A stretch of 64,000 nucleotides of DNA, taken from assembly GCA_031216445.1 (NCBI GenBank), contig CM062213.1, positions 3,982,001-4,046,000 of the forward strand, written 5' to 3'. The stretch's first letter is position 1, and every line of letters starts with the position of its first letter. The stretch is from Lateolabrax maculatus. Taxonomy: Eukaryota > Chordata > Actinopteri > Acropomatiformes > Lateolabracidae. The notes under the pieces are model-generated. The model searched no databases and was not told where the DNA came from. It worked only from the letters and a program-made list of their open reading frames with translations. Made by a program: the position numbers and the translations under genes. This document shows positions 10,101 through 19,712 of the stretch, in pieces.

Positions 10101-10856
10101 TGATGCTTCAGGAGCCTCTCCTGGTCGTAGGAGCCTTCTACATCCTCTTCTTCACTGTTATCATCTACGTCCGCCTGGACTTTGCCATCACAAAGGTATG
10201 ACAACAGTGGTGTCTTCCTATAAAGGGAGCGGGCTTTCTGTTGTCCCTGCACCTCCTCCCTCAGTTCTTGTCACTTCGCTCGTGTGTTTTGAATCAGTTT
10301 TAAATGTGTGTTTTTGGTGTCTTTCTTCATTCAGGATCCTGCGGCCGAGGTGCGCATGAAGGTGGCCTCCATCACGGAGCAGGTGCTGACTCTGGTCAAC
10401 AAGCGCCTGGGTCTGTACCGACACATGGACGAGGTGGTCAACCGCTACAAGCAGTCCCGCGACACGGGGGCGCTCAACAGCGGCCGGAAGACTCTGGAGG
10501 CCGACCACCGCACTCTCACCAACGACATCAGCTCGCTGCAGGCCCGCCTCAAAGCTGAGGGCTCCGACCTGGCCGACAAGGTGAGTGACGCAAGTCTGAA
10601 TTGTTGTTAAATAATTAGAATATCATTATATAATAATCATAACCCCCTCCCCTCCCCGTCTGTGTGCTCTCAGGTCGGTGAGGTGCAGAAGCTGGACGGC
10701 CAGGTCAAGGATCTGGTGTGCCGCTCCTGCCAGGAGGCGGAGCGGCTTGTGGCGGGTAAGGTTAAGAAGGAGGCTTACATCGAGAGCGAGAAGAATCTGA
10801 CCGGCAAGAGACAGGAGCTCGTCAGCCGCATCGACAGTCTGCTGGATGCCCTCTAA
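6596..10856 (+). CDS. rpn1: Ribophorin I, oligosaccharyltransferase subunit
   Basis: Non-catalytic subunit of the ER oligosaccharyltransferase complex, which transfers the preassembled glycan to Asn of nascent proteins. Ribophorin I helps dock the complex at the translocon and presents some substrates (family knowledge). Ten exons with GT/AG junctions, 6596-6835, 7426-7490, 7831-8137, 8231-8440, 8526-8718, 8886-8985, 9085-9223, 10076-10195, 10335-10580 and 10674-10856, sum to 1803 nt, giving 600 aa against 607 in human. Seen in order: signal peptide (about 1-24), the long lumenal domain with conserved VSHWGNIAVEE, one N-glycosylation sequon NIS at 292, one transmembrane helix (about 433-450), and a cytosolic coiled-coil-like tail ending in DAL. 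The start ATG at 6596 has a good Kozak context and directly precedes the signal peptide. It is intact. Confidence 0.97.
7121..7151. repeat. (GT)n microsatellite in rpn1 intron 1
   Basis: About 15 nearly perfect GT units. Confidence 0.9.
7426..7490 (+). CDS. rpn1: rpn1 coding exon 2, residues 81-102
   Basis: 65-nt acidic exon (VKGDEEEDGTLELQQ...). Acceptor CAG ends at 7425 and donor GTGAGA starts at 7491. The last codon is split after two bases. This stretch is a few residues shorter than in the human protein, which accounts for much of the length difference. Confidence 0.92.
7831..8137 (+). CDS. rpn1: rpn1 coding exon 3, residues 102-204
   Basis: Encodes the conserved lumenal block FQGNHYLYSPYPTRSQTTRV and SYTKLGNPS, ending FSE. 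Acceptor CCCAG ends at 7830 and donor GTATAG starts at 8138. Confidence 0.96.
8231..8440 (+). CDS. rpn1: rpn1 coding exon 4, residues 205-274
   Basis: Phase-0 exon of 70 codons with VSHWGNIAVEE and GPFSRYDYQRQ, among the best conserved parts of ribophorin I. Confidence 0.97.
8526..8718 (+). CDS. rpn1: rpn1 coding exon 5, residues 275-339
   Basis: Encodes DVYYRDEIGNISTSH, which includes the N292 sequon equivalent to the glycosylated Asn of mammalian ribophorin I, then RFPLFGGWKTHYIIGYNLPS. It ends with one base of the split G339 codon before donor GTGAGT. Confidence 0.97.
8886..8985 (+). CDS. rpn1: rpn1 coding exon 6, residues 339-372
   Basis: 100-nt exon encoding DQYALKMRLVDHVYDDQVID and KIILPEGA. 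Acceptor CTAG ends at 8885 and donor GTCAGT starts at 8986. Confidence 0.95.
9085..9223 (+). CDS. rpn1: rpn1 coding exon 7, residues 372-418
   Basis: Encodes NIHVDTPYKIDRMPNQLHYT and the conserved LDTFGRPVLV block. Donor GTAAGA at 9224 gives DVVV-HY at the junction, the same length as human DIVV-HY, so the splice choice is supported. Confidence 0.95.
9224..10075 (+). other. rpn1 intron 7
   Basis: 852 nt of AT-rich DNA. I see no exon, RNA gene or clear repeat in it. Confidence 0.7.
10076..10195 (+). CDS. rpn1: rpn1 coding exon 8, residues 419-458 (transmembrane helix)
   Basis: 40 codons holding the single membrane span (LLVVGAFYILFFTVIIYV) followed by the cytosolic RLDFAITK. Phase 0 at both ends. 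Confidence 0.97.
10335..10580 (+). CDS. rpn1: rpn1 coding exon 9, residues 459-540
   Basis: 82-codon cytosolic exon with EQVLTLVNKRLGLYRH and a heptad-like helical stretch. It is GC-rich compared with neighbouring introns. Confidence 0.97.
10674..10856 (+). CDS. rpn1: rpn1 coding exon 10, residues 541-600 and stop
   Basis: Final coding exon, helical cytosolic tail ending DSLLDAL, then TAA at 10854-10856. The DAL end matches human ribophorin I. Confidence 0.97.
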   Translation, partial: VGEVQKLDGQVKDLVCRSCQEAERLVAGKVKKEAYIESEKNLTGKRQELVSRIDSLLDAL

Positions 10857-11705
10857 ACTACTCCTGCCACACTCGCACACATAAACAGACACACACCACC
10901 CCCGCTACAACATACAACCGACTATTTGTATGAATGAGAATTAAATTAAATGTGACACAAATATTTTTTTTTTTTTTACCATCCTTGAACCCAGACATGG
11001 ACTATTACTACTTATAACGTCTCATCTTACTGTAGTGATGGGTTTATCCAAACACTTGTGCCTTGTGATAAACTCGAGCTCGCTGCATGCTCAGCTCCAC
11101 AGCAGCTACGTCACAACTGTAGGCTTTTTGGTTTTGTCTGTTTTTGACTTTGTCAAACTGCACGTAAACTTTGTCACATGTTGATCATACATGACACTTC
11201 ATTTTCATGTTCAAATCTGGACTTTGTGGGGTTTTTCTTTTTCTTTTTCCCTCTTAAGTATGTATGGTTATGGGACTTTTTTTTTTTAAATGAATAGCTG
11301 AAGGGCCCAAGTGTTTTCGGTCTCATGTCTTTACTCACATATGCCGTATTCTAAGATTGAATCATCTCCACCTCTTACGTATGAAGGTTAAAGTCTTTTC
11401 CGATCTTATCTCTTTGCACTTACAACTTTTTTCTACTTGCCCCAGACTGACGTTTATATTTGAACAAATCTGAAGCTCTGATTCTGTGTCATCCCAAATG
11501 CTTGTTGTCAATGTTCCTCAGTCATATTTTCTACATTTTTGTATGATTTTTCTTTTTGTTTTGTTTGTAAGTGGTGTGTTTTTTGGCCATGAGATTAGGT
11601 TGTATGCGAGAAAAGACATGGGAGATGGGACACAGATGTTTGTGAAATGGGCAATGATATGGAAAACTGTCAAATTTGAAATAAAGTTTTGAGAAACTCA
11701 TCATT
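10857..11705 (+). other. rpn1: rpn1 3'UTR and poly(A) signal
   Basis: AT-rich trailer of about 850 nt with a canonical AATAAA at 11680-11685, so cleavage is expected about 15-25 nt later. No earlier canonical AATAAA was noticed. Confidence 0.75.
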
Positions 11706-13940
11706 TAGCATGTTTTTTAGATTACACAGGAGGTGTAAGACCAGGGTGTATGAGAGAACAGTACCCTTAGTTAATCAAAAGAGGGCGCACTTGTGTCGAG
11801 AAGTACCACTTAACCATTTTGGAGGCTTTTTTCCCTCTTCAACAAAACTGCATTATGAGCCTGTCACTGCCGCTGAATACTCTGCTGACATATAGATAAT
11901 AGTATATCATCCCAACATCCCAAAATAAAAGTCTCGACTGGTGCCCCCTGGTTTTTAAAAAACTGGCACCTCAGAGGGAATTTCCAGCACATTGTTGAAG
12001 TGCGTGTTTCAGAGTAACCCCACCTATCGCCCTCTCCTCCCCAGTCAGCAGAGCAGCCGACCGGCCTCGATCACAGTCGCAGCCCGGGACAAACACAAGG
12101 GTCAGCCTGAGGTCATCGCTTTCCCTCTGAGGTCACCAGGGGTCCTGGCAGGTCACTTCCTGCTCCATAATAACAGGCCCCGTTCCCCTCACAATGATAA
12201 TGTTAACATATTGTATGTGCCATACAATAATCATTCTGAAAATACACGGCAGGGGGAAAGCAAAGACAATGTCTGTTAGCGCTGATGCTCGGTGCTGGTG
12301 AAAGGCCACACAATGGCATTTTTGTTTGTGTGTTTGTACTTGCAGTGAGTTTCGGAGAGCCGCCGAGTCTCGTTCTCACAGCAGGCGGACCGCTGCTGCT
12401 CGCACACGTCCACCTCGATGCCCGTGACTGTCGAACAAACCTCTGAGCTCACGTCTGCGTGCCACCAGCCACGTCCTATCAGGTCACCGTGAGTTTGAAT
12501 GTGGGACTGGTGCGATTGAAGGAGTCCTTCATGGACTGAAAAATCATTTAGAATTTGGTGGATTTGAGAGGTTTTATAGAATTAATTATTGCCCTTTTGA
12601 CTCAGATTTAAGACGACTTCCTACGTCTCTGGAGTTGGTTGAGAGTAAAGTAGAGCACGCAGCTTCTTTCCATGGATTTTCATTGTGTACACGTGTCATT
12701 GTGGAAGTAAACTACGCTTATTGTATGTTTTCTCTATTGTAGGCCAACACGTCTACCAGCAGAATCCCCCTGCTTTCCATTCGGCAAATTTACTATTACT
12801 TCATCCCTATTTATATTTCATACATCATCAATATTTAAATTCCACTGTTTTTGCTCTCATTGTATCATAATGTTTCTGCTTAGGGCATTGTGCATTAAGC
12901 TCCCGTTTATTTATTCTTTAAATAAAGATAGTTAGCTTTCACCAGGACTAGGATTCTGGTCTAAATTATAATAATAATATGTTGTTAGTGTGTTTTGGCT
13001 TTGTAGGGCAGAATAGCAGGCTGTTGCCTCTCTGATTGGCTATTCATTCATCGCTTGTTAAATATGTCTTACTTACTCCTCAGTTGTGTTTTTATTCTTC
13101 AGTGTAATTCTTACAGGTTGTATAAATACGGGCTCGGATCCTGAATAAGAAGCGAGGCCTTTGAAGAGCCAATGTCATAACTTAACCCAAAACAGGACCA
13201 AGCTTGAGCCGTTCATGTTCATGAAGCCATTGAAGTGTTTGAATCTTATGTTTGAATGATGCTGTTGGTAAGTATGACACCACCGGGCCGGCTTCATGAA
13301 GGGGCATCACTGAATGCTGCTGGAGCTTAAGGCTCATGTCACCATACGTCGTTTTGTTGATGCATTTGCTTCCCCTTTAGGCTGTTATATCAGTGACAGA
13401 GCGCTGTCTTGTGTGATATTGGTGTTTGGTTGATTGGCCTTTCAGTGTTTTTCAGTGTTTTTCAGTTCAGGCCCTGTCCTCTGGCCCAGGATGTGATTAC
13501 CGGTCGCAGAAGAACTGCGGTTTATCTGTTGGTGTAAGCCGAGCAGAATACTGTTTAAACCGGAATTCATGTGCAGCACTGTATCCTGATGTGGCAAACC
13601 GTGTGTGTGAGTGTGTGTCTGAGGTGGATGAGGGGGTTTGCGCAGGGTGCTGGACTGGTTGGGCCATGTGGTTGAGCTGTCATGGTCCCCCACCCCCCCC
13701 CCACCCCACCTCCAGGCATGGAGTTGATTATTATCTTCCTTTCCTGAAGTATAGTAATGATGCAGAGTGTGTTCTCTCTTTATCTGCCAGAAAAATAATG
13801 AATATGCAAAAAAAAAACTGTGGAGTCAAACTAGGTATCAGTTGAAGGGGTAATCCACAAGCCCTGGGTCCTGTGACGTGGTGGTGATTGATTGCAGTGA
13901 GGGCTCACCTGCAGTACTCTCCCTCTTAATCTTTCTAGCT
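11706..13940. other. Start of the rpn1-gata2a interval
   Basis: Mostly AT-rich spacer. A GC-richer island at 12000-12480 stands out, and one half of it contains a long minus-strand frame (see 12276-12595). An imperfect tandem ttttcagtg triplication occurs near 13440-13468. No recognised gene. Confidence 0.5.
12276..12595 (-). other. Cysteine-containing open frame of unknown status
   Basis: Stop-to-stop minus-strand frame of about 105 codons, TAA at 12278-12276. Its central part (ADVSSEVCSTVTGIEVDVCE then QQRSACCENETRRLSETHCK) has a C...C...CC...C pattern. A plausible donor (CAA/GTAC) sits at about 12346. There is no Kozak ATG, no recognised domain and no partner exon. The opposite strand is also partly open. 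Weak candidate only. Confidence 0.15.
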
Positions 13941-13941
13941 C

Positions 13942-13943
<2 letters not shown>

Positions 13944-13978
<35 letters not shown>
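13944..13978. repeat. (AC)n microsatellite
   Basis: About 17 uninterrupted AC units. A second run of about 12 units follows at 14099-14124. Confidence 0.95.
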
Positions 13979-13980
<2 letters not shown>

Positions 13981-14179
13981 GAGAGAGGCAGAAGTCACCA
14001 GTCAGGGAACAATATCCTGCTCAGAAGACCCTTCACAGCACACTCTCATAAATCACTGAGACAGAGCCACCACCCTCACTGTCAGCATGTTATTATGCAT
14101 ACACACACACACACACACACACACTCACCTTCCTCAAAACATACTTTCATTCAATTCAGTCAATCCTGCTGCACAGCCA

Positions 14180-14770
14180 TAAAAGGATGTCGTGGAAAAG
14201 AAGAAATATGACTCCAATCTAAAGTCAGAACTCGCCCTCAAACACACCTCAGCTGCGTTGAGTCCCTCTGGCTCTGCTTTAAACACACTTCCCCACAACA
14301 GCCGCTCTGTCCCGCGCTGCCCTGGCCCTCTGCACCGGCCATTCCTCAGTGACAGGCTGAGGATGAGGGGATGAGAGGCTCTGAAGGGCGAGGTGAGGGA
14401 TGGATGGAAGCCCTCCGAGGCTAAGGTCCCGGGGGCCCTGCGTCCTGTGCAGGTGGCAGGTGTGATCAGGCCGGGTGCAGAAGCGTGAGGGCGAGGAAGA
14501 AGGTGGTGGTGGTGGTGGTGGGGGGGACAATGAAGGCGTCTGTGGTCCTCGTTGCAGCTGCAGGAGGCGGGGAGGAGCGGGGCTGACAGATAGGACAGAC
14601 GGACGGAAAGATGGAGGAAGGGAAAGGACAGCGCAGGGAGCGCAAAGATGGAGATGGGACTTCAAACAGAGGATTGGGCCCCGGGTGCGGAGAGACGCAT
14701 TCTTGTCTGGCATGGAGGAGGTGGGGACGGAGGGAGAGCAGGGGAGACGGATGGCACAAAAAAAAAAAAA
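14180..14770. other. Purine-rich spacer with (GGT)n and poly(A)
   Basis: Strongly G/A-biased strand with (GGT)n at 14501-14520, G-runs, and poly(A) at 14757-14772. The several long frames here on both strands come from this composition bias; none shows a domain. Confidence 0.6.
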
Positions 14771-15206
14771 AAGGCGAGCATCAAAGTCTACAGTCGTGCT
14801 GCTCGCATGCAGATGTTTACATCACGCACACGCTTCTGTGCTGTGTCTGTATCTGTGTGCATATTGATGTCAACCTCCCTCTCTGAATGGATTTGTATCG
14901 ATGAGACAGTAATCCTCTTCCCTTGCCGCCCTTGTGTGCAACTGTCCACAGCTCCCACTAAGACCCACTGATCTCTGCCACATGGCGCTCCATCAAAGCA
15001 CTGATGGTCATGCCTCTCAGGGCAAGTTTTTGCCAAAAAAAAAAAACGCACCCGCGTGGCTCATAGGCCTCCAAGTCCCTCAGTGCAGAGGATAAGCGGC
15101 AGATGAAGGTCTGACGCTACTTCAGACTTTGTATCATCTTGGATCACATGAAGACGCTTGAAACAAAGCCGCTCTCTGTTAAAAAGCACTCTTGTCTGCG
15201 CCCGTG

Positions 15207-15242
15207 CACGCACACACACACACACACGCACACACACACACT
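15207..15242. repeat. (AC)n microsatellite
   Basis: AC run interrupted once by GC. A (CTC)n run lies nearby at about 15460-15483. Confidence 0.9.
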
Positions 15243-16090
15243 TGCGTGCGCGTTTCCTACTTTCTCTATTGGACCTGATTAGAGTGACAGGGGCACTTCC
15301 CATTGGCTGTGAGAGTGGCCCTCTCCTTCCCAGGGCAGCCAATTTCCCCTACTCCAGAGCTGATAGGAAACTTTGATTGTCCACTGAGCTCAGGAGAGAC
15401 AAAGAGATTTTTCCTCCTGCAATCCACATATCGCTCCTTCACATCTCCACCTACCGTCTCCCTCCTCCTCCTCCTCCTCCTCTCCCCACTGCCACCTCTC
15501 CCTCTTGAATCTTCTTCCCCTTTATTTCCATGGACTTGTACTCACTTTCTGCTGTGGGCTGCTGCACGCGAGTCCATTAAACTGGCACCGACTGCTTTGA
15601 TGGGCAGGAAGTTTCGCTTCATGTGGTGACACCTGCATCCTGTGACACAATCCTGCCCTGCGCACACGATCTACTGTCCTGGCTCACCACTGTCCTCTAA
15701 TAGCATTCCTATAATTTAACACTGCGAGCGCAGGCGGATGCTGCTGCAGCCATTCACATGCTGGTATGTGCTCATGTTGGGTGTGAAGTGAACCGAGAAA
15801 GGGGTGAGGGTTGGGGGGGTGGGGGGGACAGAATAAGCAAGGCGTCTAAACATGTGGAGAGAGCCAACAGGAAACATCACCCTCTCTCCCTCTCTCTCCC
15901 TCTCCACCCGACGCTGGCCCTCCCTGAGCACACACTTCCTGTCAGAGCTCCTCTAACTTCCTGTCCAGCCACCGGGAATCCCAGCTGGAACATTCCAGCT
16001 GTGCAGAAGTCTCCCTCCCTCTCCGGGCTGCGGGATTATTACAATGCATCGACCCCCTCAGAGTCCTTCATGCAAATGTACAGTATGTAG

Positions 16091-16273
16091 CACACACACA
16101 CACACACACGCACACACACAGGGATGCTCTTGTAGTGTCACTGCATCCTCTCCTCGCCAGGGGTCGCTACATAACAGCACATCTTCCCCTGCGTGACTGG
16201 ACTGCGTCTCTCCCGCAGTGTGAGTCTCCGCCTCAGTGCTGAGGATCCTGGGCTCTTCTATCTCCTCATTTAT

Positions 16274-16311
<38 letters not shown>
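16091..16311. repeat. Paired (AC)n and (GT)n microsatellites
   Basis: (AC)n at 16091-16120 and (GT)n at 16279-16311 are inverted relative to each other about 160 bp apart, so the single strand could fold into a long hairpin. Another (GT)n is at about 16598-16630 and (ATT)n at about 16719-16762. Confidence 0.85.
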
Positions 16312-16314
<3 letters not shown>

Positions 16315-16762
16315 GCGCAGGAAAATGCGCAGCGCCATTAGTATAATGGCTTAAAATGAAATGGCACATGCATGTTTATAAGTGTGCTTTCACGCGGGAG
16401 GCCATATGGTGTGCAGAAAAAAAAAGAGAGAGGAGGCAGGTTTGGTGACTTTGTGTATGACCTTTTCGGAAAGAGAGCTAATCCCGAGCTATAATAGACT
16501 CCGGGACCGATATGGAAAACTGCTGCACCGTTATCTCGGTTGTCTAGGAGACCATCAGAGCACCGGGGCCGGTGGAGATGCCACGGTATTAAAGGGGAGC
16601 GTGTGTGTTTGTGTGTGTGTGTGTGTGTGTTGGAAAATGTTTTTTCTTTTTAGTGTCACTGATAAACATTATGGACGTAAAAATATATTTTTTTTCTGCC
16701 ACGTTCGTCCCGCAGCATTTATTATTATTATTATTAATATTAATATTATTATTATTATTATT

Positions 16763-17640
16763 CAGCATGTTGAAATTATAAATTAAATTTTGAAGACAGA
16801 GGAAAAGGTCAGTCATGAGGACAGTGGATGCTCCTTAGGCCTTAAATCAAACTGCACTCGCCGGACATCGATTTAAAAAACAACGTGTGTCTGTTCTTGT
16901 TCTAAATTACAGTAAAACACGGACTGTTAACCAAATGCCTCTGCAGTTTGTTTAAATGAGAGCAGGGGCCTGACGCCAGGCCTGTGCAGAGGAGGAGGCC
17001 TCCTGACCAGAGCCGGAATCAGGGACTAACGGTGCGTGTGAAGCGGCTCAGCTCGTGTGAAACTGGAGATAACGTTATTCTGTTTCGATGCGTTTATTAC
17101 GACGGAATCATTCTCACAAGCGCAGTGTTAGTTGAGAGCTGGGTTTATCGCTTTATCTGTATTTTAACCTGTTGTCTAGAGATAGCCTAAATATATATAA
17201 AGGTCTGTGTGTAAAAAGAAGACACACTTAGAAAACTTAAATACATTAAGATGCACATTTTTACGTTTTTAAATGTGTGGCAATATTTCCTTATTTTGTA
17301 AAAACTCAAAAGGAGCTTTGTCGTACAACATATGTGAATTTCCAAAAAGGTGGTGTAAATGTAGAAGAGGCTCAGAGCAGTGATGGGACTACACACACAC
17401 ACAGGCATCATACCACACTGATGGCTCTTTAATACAGCCTGTATTGATATGTAAAGCGTGTGTACCAATATTCTGGCCAATAAACTCCCTCCAATCCCAA
17501 ACAGAGCCTATATTGGCAGTGTCGCTGCAGCGCGTAAAAACGTGTAAATATTCCTCATTCCCCGCGTCTATCTGTCTCTATCAACCTGCGGGACCCCCAC
17601 CCACCCCCACAAATGATGCATTAGATGCATTGAATGTATT
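16763..17640. other. Spacer upstream of the GATA cluster
   Basis: Nothing coding is recognised. AT-rich, with a short (AC)n at about 17391-17402. Confidence 0.5.
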
Positions 17641-17649
17641 TGTTGTGCA

Positions 17650-17890
17650 AGTTTGAAAAGGCGGCGATAATCTGGGAGTGAGAGATAAGGAACACCAATT
17701 TATTCAGCAGCACTTTGGACCCCGCTCCCAGCCTCGGTCGGCGCTGACACCCCCAGCAGTTTGCTGATAACGATTAGGCCATTTATTATCTTCACAGAGA
17801 ACAAAGATTGCGTGGTGCCGATGAAATATTACCCCTGGTAATAATCAGAAGGAGAAGGGCCCTGGCATCTAATGCGGTGTGCATACAGGC
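17650..17890 (+). promoter_or_regulatory. Candidate gata2a upstream enhancer with four GATA sites
   Basis: Within about 125 bp there are GATAA at 17666-17670, AGATAA at 17683-17688, TGATAA at 17765-17770 and reverse AGATAA (TTATCT) at 17786-17791, plus a SOX/TCF-like AACAAAG near 17800. The sequence is of even composition without simple repeats, unlike its flanks. Position, about 1.9 kb upstream of the distal gata2a exon, recalls the mammalian -1.8, -2.8 and -3.9 kb GATA-bound elements. Function is inferred. Confidence 0.45.
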
Positions 17891-17902
17891 TAATATCCGT
17901 GC

Positions 17903-17930
17903 ACACACACACACACACACGCACACACAC
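17903..17930. repeat. (AC)n microsatellite
   Basis: AC run with one GC interruption, immediately following the GATA-site cluster. Confidence 0.85.
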
Positions 17931-18867
17931 TCAGAGTCTCGTGCAGAACATGCAGAAAATTGATTAACAAAACAAGTGCAAATATAACATTAGTCTATAA
18001 TGTTGTGAGTTTGATTTATTGATGGAGATTTTAAAAGAGATTCCTTTTACATAGCCTACAATACAACTACTACTACTACTAATAATAATAATAACAGACT
18101 AAATTTGGTGGAGATTTCAAGTGGTAATTATTCCCTGAAAGTGGTTAAAATAAAACTGGAGATTTCTGTAGAAACTTTTATTTATTTATTTGACCACCTG
18201 CTTTTAACCTGATTGATATCTCTGGCGATTTGTTGTCGCACCCCATAAAACTCTTTATAGTCTAATTAACAACTAATTTTAAAAGGCATAAATGTTGACT
18301 CAGATGTTGTGTTTGCACACCCTGATTATATTAATATCGAGTGTAGACAAGATAAGTCACAGTAATAACGCTGTTTTCACGACAATAACAGGCTAAACTT
18401 TAAAGAGAGCCTCTACTTGTTGGCTTTATCAGTCCAAATATTATATATTATATATATTATATATTTTGAGATGCCATAAAGCACTTATATGTTATTTATT
18501 CATATTGAACAAAGTTATACTTCCATCAGTCCATTAGGGGCCAAATATCGATATTTGCTCTCACATCTTCGCTCTGCTGATTCTAAACATTTAAACAAAT
18601 GTTATTAATTCAGTCAGACTTCACATTTCTTTTTCTTTTCTTTCTTTTCTTTCTGTGTGCACTCTGGGGAGCACGAGCCCCGAGTTGCAGAGGTCCTCGC
18701 GCCCCTTGCACCTGCCCGGCTGCAGCGCCGCGCACGAGCCCAGGTCGCGTGCAGGAGATTTCAGGGGCTTTGCATGTTTTACAAAGTTGTTGTTACTGTG
18801 TGGGATATAAAGCAGCAGGAAAAACGGAGGGAGGGGGCCGTATTTCTCTTCTTTAACACATTTAACA

Positions 18868-18910
18868 CAGGGGGCGGGGGCGAGGCGCGCGCGGAGGGGG
18901 GGGGGGGGGT
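18868..18910 (+). other. G-run tract (possible G-quadruplex)
   Basis: Several runs of three or more G, ending in a run of more than ten, in a GC-rich patch about 0.8 kb upstream of the distal gata2a exon end. G-quadruplex potential is inferred from base runs only. Confidence 0.4.
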
Positions 18911-19041
18911 CAATTATAGCCGAGGCTGTCACATAATTTAGTTAAAAACTAAAACTGAGGAAAAAACCCAACAAACTAATATACACAACATATAACAACG
19001 TCGGCTTACTTCCAAACTGGGATTGCGCATGTTTTACCCCG

Positions 19042-19095
19042 CACCTGGGACAGGTGGGGACCGGGGACATCCAGGGGACCGGGGACATCCAGGGG
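19042..19095 (+). promoter_or_regulatory. Palindromic E2-box pair followed by an 18-bp tandem duplication
   Basis: CACCTG-GGA-CAGGTG, a perfect inverted pair of E2 boxes (ZEB/SNAI/TCF type), occupies 19042-19056. It abuts two perfect copies of the 18-mer accggggacatccagggg at 19060-19077 and 19078-19095. It lies in the promoter-proximal region of the distal gata2a exon. Confidence 0.45.
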
Positions 19096-19449
19096 CCCCT
19101 GAAACACTCAACTCACATGAAATGATTCAGTTTCTTTATGATTATAAGAGGAGTGGAAGATGCGTTCAGCCTGCAGGCCCCTCACCATTCTGCTTCCACT
19201 GGTGAGCAGACACCGTGTCAGAGGGGTTTTACAGCTGGGGGGCCACCTGAGGTCCGAGCTGGGGGCCCACGAGATGCTGGGGCTTCTCCTGAGAGAGGCG
19301 GGTTATTGATCACCTCCTGGGAGCAGGTATTGCTGCCAGTTTCTGCCCATTTAACCGGGGACCCGGAAGAGCCTGACGTGCCATTACGCAGCTGTGTTGC
19401 TGCAGCCTCTCACACGGCCGCTCAAGTTTTTTTTTTTTTTTTTTTTTTG

Positions 19450-19712
19450 GTGCTCATATTCAGAGAGGTTTGGATTCTACAGAGAGGAGAGGAGGGAGAC
19501 CGAGAGCGCAGACACACGCCGCTGTCCGCCGGCGATCCGACACCAGAGCCCCGCTCGCCCCGCGGAGTCTCCGCAGAGAGACGCAGGACTCGTGGACACG
19601 TTTGCCCGTCGGTCGTTTGTTTTGCGCCGTTATCTTGGAGAGAAAGCGCCGTGAATCCGGTGGAGCCACTTTGAGAAAGCGCTGCCACTCCGCTCACAGA
19701 AGACTGGAGCAG
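19450..19712 (+). other. gata2a: gata2a distal non-coding first exon (IS-like, approximate start)
   Basis: CpG-rich segment after a poly(T) run (19427-19448), ending in a strong donor (GAGCAG/GTAAGC, GT at 19713). Vertebrate GATA2 genes have a distal (IS) and a proximal (IG) alternative first exon, both splicing to the ATG exon, and this position fits IS. The transcription start is not visible. Confidence 0.45.

Noticed and set aside
14279..14971. Several overlapping 90-144 codon frames on both strands
   Set aside because: They follow from G/A-rich composition and (GGT)n runs; none has a domain, splice context or a consistent frame.
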